Of a DNA stretch of 53,605 bases, positions 1 to 9,252 are shown piece after piece; the stretch's first letter is position 1, and each line of letters starts with the position of its first letter. The position numbers and the translations under genes were made by a program. Source of the DNA: Smithella sp. SCADC (GTDB lineage: Bacteria > Desulfobacterota > Syntrophia > Syntrophales > Smithellaceae); the NCBI GenBank assembly GCA_000747625.2, contig JQDQ01000001.1, forward strand, positions 1-53,605. The letters run 5' to 3'. Under the pieces are notes generated by a model. That model worked only from the letters and a program-made list of their open reading frames with translations, was not told the DNA's origin and did no database searches.

Positions 1-391
<391 letters not shown>

Positions 392-488
392 TCAAATAAT
401 CTGTCAAGAAAAAAATTGCTGTTTATTGAATTATTTTAATGTGTTAAATGACTTTTGACTTTTTACAGGGTCATCATTAATAATTATT

Positions 489-1690
489 CAATGTCATTGA
501 CTTAACGAATCGATTTATAACAGGGGAAGAAGCCCCTTTTCTGGACACTGTGTTTCCTTGGATATTTTCTGCCCGGTCTGATGGGTTCGATGGTCGCGAT
601 GAACAGGCAGTGCAATTTGCTTAGGAGTTCCATGATATTGGATCGTATGAACAGAAGCACAAGAGAGTCCTTCATTTTGGAAAGAGCCTGGGTGACGTTA
701 ATCCGGTATAGGTGCTTTTTTTGTTCGCATTGTCCGGAAATGACATCTTGGGCCGGATGAGTCATGGCGGCGGTGAGGTTCATGGCAAAAACTTTGGCGT
801 GGAAATCCTGGTATACGGATTCAACGGATTTTCCTGAGAAGTTTTCGATTTCGATCCGGCATTTAGCGGTTTTGTAATTTTCCTCCACCGTCCATCTGAG
901 GTGGTAAAGTTCTTTGAAAATCTCATGAGGATAAAGATCCTTGTCCATGAGAGAGGTCAACAGGATTTCGGTTTCCCCACTGGCCAGTTCGATTCGAATG
1001 GCGCGCACTTGTATAGGAGAAATGGGGAGGTTTAAAGCTTTGCATTGCTCGATGGATGCGAGGCTCATAGGCAAGCTGATGATGCCTTCCCTCTTGCCCG
1101 AATTGGAGAATTTCCTGATCTGCTTCCAATGGCTTTTAACTCTGGCGCAAAAATGGGCCTGCCTGGAGAGGATCAGCGCGAAGAGCCAAAAGGCGGGATA
1201 CCCTCTGTCCAGAAGGATGAGATCGTTGGCTTTCACATGCTCCATTCAATGAACGCCTGATGATGGAGTTTCTTCCTGGCTTTGGAAAAAGCGCTCTTTG
1301 TGACCGTTCGAGTGGAGATCTCTTCTGCATGAATGGCCTTGAAAAAATAATCCAGTTCATCCTGGAGGGAGCCCTTGATCATATTCATGAGGAAGAAGAT
1401 CATGTTGTGGAAAGGCAACAGCCGATCCCTAATGAAATCTTTTTCTGATTGACGGTGGCGTGAGAGAAAATCTTCTGAAAAGATGATTTTATTAAGGAAT
1501 TCGATGAGATTGGCACAAATTTTCAAAAGCAGGTTCCGTGCCAACATGGCCGCTTTTTTGAGGATAATCTGGCATTTTTTGCCTCCTTTTGAAATAGGAT
1601 TTGCTTCCGTCAGAAGCAGAGAAATAGTATCATATATTGACGATATTGCAAGAGAATTGTGCATATTAAACCCTTAAGTCAACGACATTG
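489..1690. mobile_element. degenerate IS4-family insertion sequence with terminal inverted repeats
   Basis: The element is bounded by 17-bp inverted repeats, CAATGTCATTGACTTAA at 489-505 and the complement of CAATGTCGTTGACTTAA at 1674-1690, matching at 16 of 17 positions. Between them lies a broken IS4-type transposase on the minus strand. No target-site duplication is obvious. At 1.2 kb the element is shorter than a normal IS4 member (about 1.4-1.5 kb), in line with the deletion seen inside the transposase. Confidence 0.8.
502..1664 (-). pseudogene. IS4-family transposase, broken by internal deletion and frameshift
   Basis: Two minus-strand frames together resemble one DDE transposase. The upstream part (1233-1664) has the N-terminal region with FIRDRLLPFHNMIFFLMNM and a KSAFSKARKKLHHQAF segment. 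The downstream part (502-1245) has LLDRGYPAFWLF and the C-terminal Y-x2-R-W-x-VEE-x5-K signature (YHLRWTVEENYKTAK). The two parts meet at about 1240 in different frames. The stretch that normally holds the first catalytic Asp, roughly 80 residues by memory of the family, is missing. It cannot make active transposase. Confidence 0.8.
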
Positions 1691-1806
1691 TGTATATGGT
1701 GTTTAAACGAGATTGACAATATCAGTTTTCGCGTACCACTAAAACTCAAAAACAAAATTGAACCGGCATCCATTAAAAAATGAAGGCCGCGCCACTTTGG
1801 AGATTG

Positions 1807-2082
1807 TTATGCAATGTTAACTTGCAATTGTTTTCCCAGAGCTTTGGCAACTCGTTCTAATGTTGACAGCTTAATATCCTCTGCATGATTTTCAATTCTC
1901 GAAATTGCAGTTTTCTTTGTTTTAAGACGATGTGCAAGCTCATCCTGTGTTAATCCCACAGATTCTCTTGCCTGACGCAGCATTACTCCTATCTTGAATT
2001 GTTCGTAACCTTCATCAAAGTTCGCAGAGAATTTCTTATCTTTCTTTTTTCTCTCTGATATATATTTCTTTAGATCACTCAT
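1807..2082 (-). CDS. higA: HigA-type antitoxin, XRE helix-turn-helix
   Basis: This 91-residue protein has an Xre/Cro helix-turn-helix at about residues 32-85, with a readable core of VGLTQDELAHRLKTKKTAIS followed by RIEN. It is expected to bind and neutralise the toxin encoded just upstream and, with it, to repress the shared promoter. Its ATG overlaps the toxin stop in an ATGA (2079-2082), so the two are translationally coupled. The toxin-first order is that of higBA loci. The symbol reflects the family; the exact subtype was not tested. Confidence 0.85.
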   Translation of the reverse strand: MSDLKKYISERKKKDKKFSANFDEGYEQFKIGVMLRQARESVGLTQDELAHRLKTKKTAISRIENHAEDIKLSTLERVAKALGKQLQVNIA

Positions 2083-2435
2083 TTTATTTTCCTCCTGCTT
2101 AAAAAATCTTTCCTGTATGATTCTGCCTTGTCTATTTCACGTTGTGGTGTTTTTTGGCTTTTCTTCACTAGACCATGCGTCAATACAACCACCGAATGAC
2201 TGGCAAAGAAACAGAATATCCGGTATATATTAGAACCATATTGAACCCGGCATTCCCAAATTCCCTCTGTCCCTGTAAGTTTTTTAAAATATATGGCCGG
2301 TACGATTTCTAAATCTTCCAACAGACTGAGTGTCCATAATACTTTTTGCGCCACCTTTCCTGACAAGGAATCAAGAAATTCTTGCACTGGACACTTTCCG
2401 TCAATTGTTTTGTAAAAAAGTACCGTTCTCTGCAT
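2079..2435 (-). CDS. higB: HigB/RelE-type toxin (phage Gp49-like family)
   Basis: This 118-residue basic protein has the fold signature of Gp49/HigB-type RelE-superfamily toxins: an N-terminal strand with FYKTIDGKCPVQEFLDSL, a central LTGTEGIWECRVQYGSNIYR, and the IFCFFASHSVVVLTHGLVKK strand with conserved Lys residues near the end. Such toxins usually cleave mRNA at the ribosome. It is the first gene of a two-gene operon and is coupled to the antitoxin. A clear sigma-70 promoter sits immediately upstream, beside tRNA-Glu, a common landing place for such modules. Confidence 0.87.
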   Translation of the reverse strand: MQRTVLFYKTIDGKCPVQEFLDSLSGKVAQKVLWTLSLLEDLEIVPAIYFKKLTGTEGIWECRVQYGSNIYRIFCFFASHSVVVLTHGLVKKSQKTPQREIDKAESYRKDFLSRRKIK

Positions 2436-2441
2436 GATTGT

Positions 2442-2470
2442 ATGTTAACCTAGGTGTTAACCTTTGTCAA
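2442..2470 (-). promoter_or_regulatory. higBA promoter with overlapping operator repeats
   Basis: On the minus strand TTGACA (2470-2465) and TAACAT (2447-2442) are 17 bp apart, a good sigma-70 promoter ending just before the toxin start. Two direct copies of GTTAACCT (plus strand 2444-2451 and 2456-2463), 12 bp apart, lie in the spacer and the -10 box. They are the likely operator for toxin-antitoxin autorepression. Confidence 0.72.
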
Positions 2471-2634
2471 GGGCAATTATTTCTGAACCTGCTAGTAAGA
2501 ATTGCAGATCGAAAGAGTTTCGTAACGTATAAAAAAGACTAAAAGCCCTTAATTTGTAGGGGATAGTGTAGGGGAAAATTATTTTCTGAATGGTCAGATG
2601 ATTGAAAATACTTTATAAGTATTTGATTTTATTT

Positions 2635-2709
2635 TGGTAGTCCCACGGGGAGTTGAACCCCGGTTTCCGGCGTGAGAGGCCAGCGTCCTAACCACTAGAC
2701 GATGGGACC
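2635..2709 (-). tRNA. tRNA-Glu (anticodon CTC)
   Basis: The minus strand reads GGTCCCATCGTCTAGTGG at the 5' end and finishes TGGGACTACCA. This gives a 7-bp acceptor stem (with one G-U pair), a D-arm with TAGTGGTTAGGA, an anticodon loop CTCTCAC with CTC, a T-arm GGTTCAACTCC, and an encoded CCA. All four arms can be drawn. It lies just downstream of the glutamyl-tRNA synthetase gene on the same strand. Confidence 0.96.
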
Positions 2710-2878
2710 ATTTTGGGCTGGGATGTGAATTTGGGCAAAAGTTTTCAGAGTTCTGATTCTTTCCGTAAGACGATTTCCCAGCTAGGTTGAGGGTGAATAT
2801 CTAGTTAATCAGATAATAAAAGTCAAGGTAAAATTGGATCTGCCTTGAATTCGCAGTGAATCTGAAAAACAGAAAAAT

Positions 2879-4282
2879 TTAATTGTGTGCTTCAATATAG
2901 TTTATCGCGTTCTGAATTTTTTTAATCACGCGTTCTTTTCCTAATGTAACCATTACTTCATCAATGCCGGGGCTTACTGTTTTTCCGGTCAGCGCCACAC
3001 GCAGTGGCTGCGCGATTATCTTGAACTTTATATTCCTCTCTGATGTGAAGTTCTTTAAAAATTCTTCGAGACCTTCTTTGCTGAAGTTCTGCACTGATGG
3101 AAGCGCATTGCTCATAGCTTTCAGATGAGGCAAAACATCGGCAGTCAGAAATTTCCGAGCCGCCTGTTCTTCATATTTAATCTCATTGGCGAAATAGAAA
3201 TCGGCCATGTTGGCCAGTTCCACCAGCGTTTTGACCCGTGACTGTAAATCGGCAATTACTTTTTGAGTGAAGACGGCATCGTCCGTGTTGATTCCGGCAG
3301 GCCAAAGGAGTTTCATCTCTTCCCTTAAACGTTCAGTGGAAGATTCCTTTATATAGTGAGCGTTGAGCCAGAGAAGTTTTTCAGGATTGAAAACAGCAGG
3401 TGATTTGCCGACGGCGTCCAGATCGAAGAATGCGATCAACTCTCTTTGCGAAAATATTTCCTGATCTCCGTGAGCCCAGCCCAGGCGTACCAGGTAATTG
3501 ACCAGCGCCTCCGGCAGATAACCCATTTCTTTATAGGCCATTACCGAAGTTGCGCCGTGGCGCTTGCTCAGGCGTGCTTTATCCGATCCCAGAATCATCG
3601 GGACATGAGCGAATTTTGGTACATCGAAACCCAGTGCCTGATACATCAAAATCTGGCGAGGTGTATTGTTGACATGGTCATCGCCACGAATGACATGCGT
3701 AATCTTCATAAGTGCGTCGTCGACAACGACGGCAAAGTTGTAGGTGGGATACCCGTCGCCACGTTCTATAATCAAATCGTCCAGCTCATCATTATTAAAA
3801 CTTATATTGCCTTTGATGAGGTCTTTCACAATAGTTACGCCTGTTTGCTCACCGCGGAAACGCACAACACTACCGGAAGATTTTTTTAAATTCTTATCGC
3901 GGCAGGTACCGTCATATTTCGGTTTTTTACCTGTCGCCAGGGCTTGTTTTCTTTTTTCTTCCAACTCTTCAGAAGTACAAGTGCAGTAGTATGCTTTTCC
4001 ATCATTGACTAGCTTTTGCACCATGTCGCGGTGTATATCGACACGCTGTGCCTGAAAATGTGGTCCCTCATCCCAATTTAGACCCAACCAGGTCATAGCA
4101 TCAAGAATCGCCTTTGTGGATTCGTCAGTGGAACGCTGCTGATCAGTATCTTCAATCCTCAAAACAAATTCACCGCCTTGATGGCGGGTATAAAGCCAGT
4201 TAAAAAGAGCTGTTCGCGCTCCGCCGATATGCAAATAACCGGTTGGCGAAGGTGCGAAACGTGTTCTGATTTTTTCCATCAT
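2879..4282 (-). CDS. gltX: glutamyl-tRNA synthetase
   Basis: This class I aminoacyl-tRNA synthetase charges tRNA-Glu (or, in many bacteria, both tRNA-Glu and tRNA-Gln) with glutamate. The HIGH-type motif is seen as APSPTGYLHIGGARTALF near the start and the KMSKS-type motif as LSKRHGA in the middle; a Cys-containing CTCTSEE knuckle follows at about residue 100. The frame is open to 4336, but the ATG at 4282 is preferred. It follows an AGGA box, gives the usual MEKIRTRFAPSPTG start, and the longer version would overlap the promoter. At about 467 residues the length is normal. Confidence 0.95.
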   Translation of the reverse strand: MMEKIRTRFAPSPTGYLHIGGARTALFNWLYTRHQGGEFVLRIEDTDQQRSTDESTKAILDAMTWLGLNWDEGPHFQAQRVDIHRDMVQKLVNDGKAYYCTCTSEELEEKRKQALATGKKPKYDGTCRDKNLKKSSGSVVRFRGEQTGVTIVKDLIKGNISFNNDELDDLIIERGDGYPTYNFAVVVDDALMKITHVIRGDDHVNNTPRQILMYQALGFDVPKFAHVPMILGSDKARLSKRHGATSVMAYKEMGYLPEALVNYLVRLGWAHGDQEIFSQRELIAFFDLDAVGKSPAVFNPEKLLWLNAHYIKESSTERLREEMKLLWPAGINTDDAVFTQKVIADLQSRVKTLVELANMADFYFANEIKYEEQAARKFLTADVLPHLKAMSNALPSVQNFSKEGLEEFLKNFTSERNIKFKIIAQPLRVALTGKTVSPGIDEVMVTLGKERVIKKIQNAINYIEAHN

Positions 4283-4306
4283 TTTATTTTCCTTACTTTT
4301 TGTAGC

Positions 4307-4336
4307 CTTATAGGATTTAGATTGGCTTTTTGTCAA
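4307..4336 (-). promoter_or_regulatory. gltX promoter
   Basis: On the minus strand TTGACA (4336-4331) and TATAAG (4312-4307) are separated by 18 bp, placing a transcription start near 4300, about 20 bases before the chosen gltX ATG at 4282. Confidence 0.6.
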
Positions 4337-4379
4337 GGAACATGATTCTTAATCCATTGGTAAAATTAGCAAATTATAC

Positions 4380-4427
4380 TTGACAAGGCGGGAAAATTAT
4401 AATTTACTTCCCCGATTAATTAATCGG
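4380..4427 (+). promoter_or_regulatory. promoter region and palindrome upstream of yceD-rpmF
   Basis: TTGACA at 4380-4385 is followed by A/T-rich sequence containing TATAAT at 4398-4403 (spacer only 12 bp) and TTTACT at 4403-4408 (spacer 17 bp), so the exact -10 is unclear. Directly downstream is a perfect 16-bp palindrome, CCGATTAATTAATCGG at 4412-4427, about 30 bases before the yceD start. It is well placed to be an operator controlling the ribosomal-protein/fatty-acid gene run. Confidence 0.5.
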
Positions 4428-4457
4428 ACAAAGTATTTACAAGGCAGCAGACTTTAG

Positions 4458-5000
4458 ATGGCTAATTCTTTGAAAATTAACGTGTTTCTCATTCCGGAAG
4501 AAGGGCAGAGATTCGTGTTTTCCGAAGGAGACACCTGGCTTCAAAGTTGTTTCAAGGATAGCGAAAAGCCTGATTTCGTCTTGGAAAAGGTTGATGTAAA
4601 TTGTCTGATAACAATGACTTCGGGCACTATTTTTATTAAAGGTTTCTTTTCCGCGCTTATTGATATTTGTTGCAGTCGTTGTCTGGAGCGTGCAAGCCTG
4701 CCCATTGGCAGCGATTTCGCTTATACGTTGACTCCGGCGAAAGCTGAAACAAGGGAAGATTTAGAGCTGACGCCGGAAGAATTGGAAATAAGTTATTATC
4801 AAGGTGATTTTATTGATCTTGCGCCTATTATCTGTGAGCAGATAATTTTGCAGGTACCAATGAAGGCGCTTTGTAGTGAAGAATGTAAAGGTTTATGTCT
4901 GCACTGCGGTACTAATCTGAACACTTCTTCTTGTAATTGCCATCTGAATGTTGTTAATAATCGTATGGCTGTGTTAAAAAATTTTAGAGTAAAAAATTAA
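4458..5000 (+). CDS. yceD: YceD/DUF177 family protein
   Basis: This 180-residue protein matches the YceD (DUF177) family, which is almost always encoded directly before rpmF and is linked to 23S rRNA accumulation. Visible features are a CSRCLERA segment in the middle and the C-terminal metal-type cluster MKALCSEECKGLCLHCG followed by CNC. The gene ends 20 bases before rpmF and shares its promoter region. The molecular function of the family is not firmly known. Confidence 0.85.
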   Translation: MANSLKINVFLIPEEGQRFVFSEGDTWLQSCFKDSEKPDFVLEKVDVNCLITMTSGTIFIKGFFSALIDICCSRCLERASLPIGSDFAYTLTPAKAETREDLELTPEELEISYYQGDFIDLAPIICEQIILQVPMKALCSEECKGLCLHCGTNLNTSSCNCHLNVVNNRMAVLKNFRVKN

Positions 5001-5020
5001 CTATTAAAGAAGGATAATTT

Positions 5021-5206
5021 ATGCCAAATCCGGTAAAGAGACATTCCAAAACCAGGCGTAATCAAAGAAGAGCGAATGATTTCTTAAAGTCGCCTTCATT
5101 GTCTTTATGTCCCCAATGCAATGAGCCGAAACTGCCTCATCGCGTTTGCCCGACATGTGAAACTTATAAGGGCAGGGAATACAAAAAAGCAGAAAAGAAT
5201 GCCTAG
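5021..5206 (+). CDS. rpmF: 50S ribosomal protein bL32
   Basis: This 61-residue basic protein begins MPNPVKRHSKTRRNQRRAN, the standard bL32 N-terminus, and carries a zinc knuckle with CPQC and CPTC pairs. It is a structural protein of the large ribosomal subunit. A good AAGGA-type ribosome-binding site precedes the ATG. In many relatives plsX, fabH, fabD and fabG follow; here the next recognisable gene is acpP, 233 bases later. Confidence 0.97.
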   Translation: MPNPVKRHSKTRRNQRRANDFLKSPSLSLCPQCNEPKLPHRVCPTCETYKGREYKKAEKNA

Positions 5207-5439
5207 TCTTATAAAAAAGAATAACAATATCTTTAATGTGGCGCGTGTGTTACAAGGCGGAATATACGGTATTGCAGGTATCGGCAGATACTCATTGCCG
5301 GAATTTACGATTTGAAGAAATATTTTAGGCCGCGCCGGTTATTCCCGACTGTAAGCCGGATATTTTTTGTGATAAAAAATGTTCACGGTCTTTTTCAGAA
5401 TTGGAGTTTTGCGAATAATAGGCTGGAGGAGGATTTTGC
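5207..5439. other. intergenic gap where plsX-fabH-fabD-fabG are usually found
   Basis: There is no convincing gene in this 233-base gap. A short terminator-like structure is present: CCGGTTA (5335-5341) can pair with TAAGCCGG (5352-5359), and a T-rich run follows at 5361-5368. A plus-strand frame opening at 5200 and ending at about 5315 is too short and only loosely resembles a FabH N-terminus. An AGGAGG-type ribosome-binding site for acpP lies at about 5425-5433. Confidence 0.5.
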
Positions 5440-5676
5440 ATGACATTAGAAGAAAAAGTCATTAAACTTGTTATCGATCAACTGGATGTAACAAAGGAGC
5501 AATGCGTTTTAGAAACTTCTTTTATTGATGATTTAGGAGCAGACTCTTTAGATATTGTTGAGCTACTTATGGAGATGGAAGAAGCTTTTGGTGTGGAGAT
5601 AGCTGACGAAGAGCTGGAAAAAATTGTTACAATTAAAGACGTTGTTGATTTTCTTAAACAAAAAGGCATCAATTAG
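5440..5676 (+). CDS. acpP: acyl carrier protein
   Basis: This 78-residue acidic protein carries growing acyl chains in type II fatty-acid synthesis. The 4'-phosphopantetheine attachment Ser sits in the DLGADSLDIVELLMEMEE motif at about residue 37. Length and sequence are entirely typical. It lies 23 bases upstream of fabF, its usual neighbour, and has a strong GGAGGA ribosome-binding site. Confidence 0.97.
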   Translation: MTLEEKVIKLVIDQLDVTKEQCVLETSFIDDLGADSLDIVELLMEMEEAFGVEIADEELEKIVTIKDVVDFLKQKGIN

Positions 5677-5699
5677 TTTGCCGTGCAGGATTTTAAACA

Positions 5700-6941
5700 A
5701 TGAAAAGGCGTGTTGTTGTAACAGGTCTTGGGGCGCTGACTCCCTTGGGAAACTCAGTCGGTGAATCATGGGATGGCGCAGTTACGGGTAAATCCGGTAT
5801 CGGCCCGATCACCAAGTTTGATAGTAGTTCTTATAAATCCAGAATCGCCGGCGAAATAAAAAATTTCGATCCGGCGCAATTTGTCAATAAACAGGAAATC
5901 CGGCGCTACGACAACTTTATTCTTTATGCTGTAGCGTCTTCGGAAATGGCTATGGCTGACGCGAAATTGACGATCAGCCCGGAACTTTCGGTGCGTACCG
6001 GTGTAATAATCGGTTCCGCTATCGGCGGCCTTGCCACAATAGAAGAAGAACTCAGGAACGTTCTAAGTGATACCCCCCGTAAAATTTCTCCATTTGCTGT
6101 TCCCGCGATTCTTGCCAATTTAGCATCCGGTCATGTTTCTATTCGATTTGGAGCCAAGGGTCCCATCAATTGTGCCGTCACTGCCTGTGCCGCTGGAACA
6201 TCGGCTATTGGTGATGCTTATAAAACCATTGCCCATGGGGATGCCGATATAATGATTACCGGTGGTGTCGAAGCAGCGATAACAAAATTAGCTGTAGGCG
6301 GCTTTGCCGCTATGCGGGCACTCTCGCAGAGAAATGATGAGCCGCAGAAAGCCAGCCGTCCATTTGATAAAGACCGTGACGGTTTTGTCATCGGAGAGGG
6401 TTGCGGTATAATTATTCTGGAGGAATTATCTGTTGCTCTCAATAGAGGCGCTCCTATTTACGCGGAGCTTGCCGGTTATGGGTGCACATCCGATGCTTTT
6501 CACGTGGCGGCTCCACCGCCCGGTCATGAGGGTGCTGCGCGCAGTATGCGGATTGCGATAAAAGATGCCGGTTTAAATCCTGAAGATATCGATTATATCA
6601 ATGCTCACGGTACCTCGACGCCGCTCAATGATTTATATGAAACTCAAGCCATAAACTTTCTCTTCGGAGAGCACGCCAAAAAGCTCATGGTCAGTTCTAC
6701 GAAATCCATGACCGGTCACATGCTGGGAGCTACGGGAGGAGTGGAAGCCATTTTTGCGATCAAAGCCCTACAGGAGGGCATCATTCCGCCCACAATAAAT
6801 CTGGATAATCCCGGCGAAGGATGTGATCTTGATTACGTGCCTAAAGTCGCCCGACACAAAGCAATAAATACAGCCATGTCCAACACTTTTGGTTTTGGCG
6901 GTGTAAATGGAGTTTTATTATTTAAGAAATATATCGGCTGA
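5700..6941 (+). CDS. fabF: 3-oxoacyl-[ACP] synthase II (KAS II)
   Basis: This 413-residue condensing enzyme of fatty-acid elongation uses malonyl-ACP to extend acyl-ACP. The catalytic triad can be read: the Cys in VTACAAGTSAIGDA, the first His in INAHGTSTPLND, and the second His in KSMTGHMLGATGG. The C-terminus ends with the typical NTFGFGGVNG loop. It follows acpP and precedes glyA by about 50 bases and is probably part of the same transcript. Confidence 0.97.
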   Translation: MKRRVVVTGLGALTPLGNSVGESWDGAVTGKSGIGPITKFDSSSYKSRIAGEIKNFDPAQFVNKQEIRRYDNFILYAVASSEMAMADAKLTISPELSVRTGVIIGSAIGGLATIEEELRNVLSDTPRKISPFAVPAILANLASGHVSIRFGAKGPINCAVTACAAGTSAIGDAYKTIAHGDADIMITGGVEAAITKLAVGGFAAMRALSQRNDEPQKASRPFDKDRDGFVIGEGCGIIILEELSVALNRGAPIYAELAGYGCTSDAFHVAAPPPGHEGAARSMRIAIKDAGLNPEDIDYINAHGTSTPLNDLYETQAINFLFGEHAKKLMVSSTKSMTGHMLGATGGVEAIFAIKALQEGIIPPTINLDNPGEGCDLDYVPKVARHKAINTAMSNTFGFGGVNGVLLFKKYIG

Positions 6942-6993
6942 GATGATAATATTTCATGTTTAGAAATTAAAAGCGAAAGAGAGAATACTTTTC

Positions 6994-8247
6994 ATGTCTT
7001 TTTTAGAAAAGGTTGATTTGGAAGTAAGCCGTGCCATCGATCTGGAAACCAATCGGCAGGCAGGAAAAATTGAACTGATTGCTTCAGAGAATTTTGTCAG
7101 TGAAGCTGTATTGGAAGCGCAGGGCTCCGTTATGACCAACAAGTACGCGGAGGGTTATCCGGGGAAACGTTATTACGGTGGCTGTGAATACGTGGATATC
7201 GCGGAAAGTCTCGCCATTGATCGTTGTAAACAGCTGTTCGGGGCCGATCATGTCAACGTTCAACCGCATTCGGGAACGCAGGCTAATATGGCCGTATATT
7301 TTGCCGTGGCGCAGCCGGGAGATACGATTCTGGGAATGAATCTGTCTCATGGCGGGCATTTGTCTCATGGCAGCCCGGCCAATTTTTCAGGCAAGTTCTA
7401 TAAGATTGTTCCCTACGGAGTCAGCAGGGAGACAGAGACAATTGATTTCGATGAAGTAGAAAAACTGGCCGGGGAACATAAACCCAAAATGATTATTGTC
7501 GGCGCCAGCGCTTATCCGCGGACGATTGATTTTATAAAATTCCGCAAAATAGCCGATGAAGTCGGCGCCGTAATTATGGCTGATATAGCGCATATCGCCG
7601 GGCTTGTCTGCACGGGATTGCATCCATCTCCTGTTCCTGTTTGCGAATATGTCACAACCACAACTCATAAAACTTTGCGCGGTCCGCGCGGTGGTGTGGT
7701 GATGTGCAAGGAGGCGTACGCCAAGACTCTCAACAGCAGGGTTTTTCCCGGCATGCAGGGCGGCCCGTTGATGCATGTGATTGCCGCTAAGGCTGTTGCT
7801 TTCAAAGAAGCGCTTCAACCGGAATTCAAGGAATATCAGAGCCAGATAATCAAAAACGCACAGGCCATGGCGGATGAATTAAAAAATCAGGGATTCAGGC
7901 TTGTTTCCGGCGGAACGGATAATCATCTGATGCTGATCGATTTAACCGGCAAGGATGTCAGCGGCAAGGACGCGCAGGACGCGCTCGACCGCGCCTCGAT
8001 AACTGTTAACAAAAATGGCATTCCTTTTGATACCAGGGGGCCGCAGGTAACCAGTGGAATAAGAGTCGGCACTCCCGCCGTAACCACCAGAGGCATGAAG
8101 GAAAACGAGATGCGTTTGATTGCTTCCTACATGGCCGATGTAATTAAAGACATCAATAATGAACAGAAAATAAAAGCTGTCGCGGAAAAGGTAAAAACTC
8201 TTTGTGATCAGTTTCCTCTTTATCAAGGCAGGATTAAAAACCTGTAA
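6994..8247 (+). CDS. glyA: serine hydroxymethyltransferase
   Basis: This PLP enzyme interconverts serine and glycine with transfer of a one-carbon unit to tetrahydrofolate. Diagnostic segments are [19 protein letters not shown] near the N-terminus, [15 protein letters not shown], and the PLP-lysine motif [13 protein letters not shown] at about residue 228. The length of 417 residues is standard. Downstream genes follow at short distance (25 bases to the deaminase), which suggests one long operon from acpP to nusB. Confidence 0.97.
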   Translation: MSFLEKVDLEVSRAIDLETNRQAGKIELIASENFVSEAVLEAQGSVMTNKYAEGYPGKRYYGGCEYVDIAESLAIDRCKQLFGADHVNVQPHSGTQANMAVYFAVAQPGDTILGMNLSHGGHLSHGSPANFSGKFYKIVPYGVSRETETIDFDEVEKLAGEHKPKMIIVGASAYPRTIDFIKFRKIADEVGAVIMADIAHIAGLVCTGLHPSPVPVCEYVTTTTHKTLRGPRGGVVMCKEAYAKTLNSRVFPGMQGGPLMHVIAAKAVAFKEALQPEFKEYQSQIIKNAQAMADELKNQGFRLVSGGTDNHLMLIDLTGKDVSGKDAQDALDRASITVNKNGIPFDTRGPQVTSGIRVGTPAVTTRGMKENEMRLIASYMADVIKDINNEQKIKAVAEKVKTLCDQFPLYQGRIKNL

Positions 8248-8271
8248 CCCAATTCGTGAAAGCGTGCAGCT

Positions 8272-8757
8272 ATGGCCAAAAAGAAAGTATCCTCAGTACC
8301 TCCTCCGGAGAAAATAAATAAAAGGCCCGATTGGGATACTTATTTTATGGACATTGTCGAATTGGTATCCAAGCGCAGTACCTGCCTGAGGCGCTCTGTG
8401 GGTTCCGGATTGGTGCGTGATCGCCGGATTCTGGCTACCGGCTATAACGGCGCGCCCTCCAAGTTACAACATTGCCTTGATATCGGTTGTCTGCGCGAGC
8501 AGCTTAAAGTTCCTTCGGGTGAGCGTCATGAATTATGCCGCGGACTGCACGCGGAACAAAATGTGATCATTCAGGCCGCCATGCATGGAGTTATTACCAA
8601 AGGATCAACGCTTTATTGCACCAATCATCCTTGCGTCATTTGCGCTAAAATGATTATCAATGCCGGAATTGTCCACATTGTTATCCGCGACGGCTATCAC
8701 GATAAACTGGCCGCCCAGATGCTTAAAGAAGCGGGAATAAGCGTCAAGCAAATCTAA
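8272..8757 (+). CDS. deoxycytidylate (dCMP) deaminase
   Basis: This 161-residue zinc-dependent deaminase of the ComEB/dCMP deaminase family converts dCMP to dUMP for dTMP synthesis. The zinc and catalytic motifs are plain: HAEQN (His ligand and Glu proton shuttle) and PCVICAK (two Cys ligands). The [19 protein letters not shown] start and [13 protein letters not shown] segment are typical. It sits between glyA and nrdR, so three genes of folate/dNTP supply are grouped. Confidence 0.93.
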   Translation: MAKKKVSSVPPPEKINKRPDWDTYFMDIVELVSKRSTCLRRSVGSGLVRDRRILATGYNGAPSKLQHCLDIGCLREQLKVPSGERHELCRGLHAEQNVIIQAAMHGVITKGSTLYCTNHPCVICAKMIINAGIVHIVIRDGYHDKLAAQMLKEAGISVKQI

Positions 8758-8787
8758 ACTCGAGAAAAAAGGAAGAGAAGAAAAATA

Positions 8788-9249
8788 ATGAAGTGTCCAT
8801 TTTGCGGTCATACGGAAAATAAGGTTATTGATTCGCGAATAAGCAAGGATGGCAAGGCCGTCCGCCGCCGCCGGGAATGTCTGGGCTGCGCAAAGCGCTT
8901 TACCACATATGAATATGTAGAAGACGTTCTGCCGATGGTCGTAAAAAAGGACGGCCGCCGCGAACAGTTCGACCGGCAGAAAATATTGAATGGCATAAAA
9001 AAAGCCTGCGAAAAGCGTCCGATCAGCATGGAGTCAATAGATAAGATTGTTGAAAATGTGGAGCAGGCCTGTCAGGAAATGCAATTAGAAGAAATTTCTT
9101 CCACCGTTATCGGGGAAAAGATAATGAACGAGCTGAAGAATTTTGATGGCGTTGCCTATGTACGGTTTGCTTCGGTTTACCGTCAATTTCGCGATGTCGG
9201 TGAATTCATGTCCGAATTGAAGGATTTATTAAGCAAAGGTAAAAAATAG
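8788..9249 (+). CDS. nrdR: transcriptional repressor NrdR
   Basis: This 153-residue repressor of ribonucleotide reductase genes has the N-terminal zinc ribbon (CPFC and CLGC pairs, [17 protein letters not shown]) and an ATP-cone domain that begins [16 protein letters not shown]. It senses ATP/dATP and binds NrdR boxes elsewhere in the genome; no clear NrdR box was seen here. It is directly followed by the riboflavin genes, a very common arrangement except that ribD is absent. Confidence 0.96.
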   Translation: MKCPFCGHTENKVIDSRISKDGKAVRRRRECLGCAKRFTTYEYVEDVLPMVVKKDGRREQFDRQKILNGIKKACEKRPISMESIDKIVENVEQACQEMQLEEISSTVIGEKIMNELKNFDGVAYVRFASVYRQFRDVGEFMSELKDLLSKGKK

Positions 9250-9252
9250 ATT

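Noticed and set aside
4283-4336. Longer N-terminus for glutamyl-tRNA synthetase
   Set aside because: It would overlap the -35/-10 promoter and add a Ser/Lys-rich tail not known from the family; the start at 4282 has a ribosome-binding site.
5200-5315. Short frame after rpmF resembling a FabH N-terminus (GIAGIGRYSLPE)
   Set aside because: The match is only a few residues with an extra residue in the motif; too weak to call a fabH remnant.
8758-9252. FMN riboswitch before the riboflavin genes
   Set aside because: The genes follow nrdR at 3 bases and no RFN-type conserved sequence or structure was found in any upstream gap.
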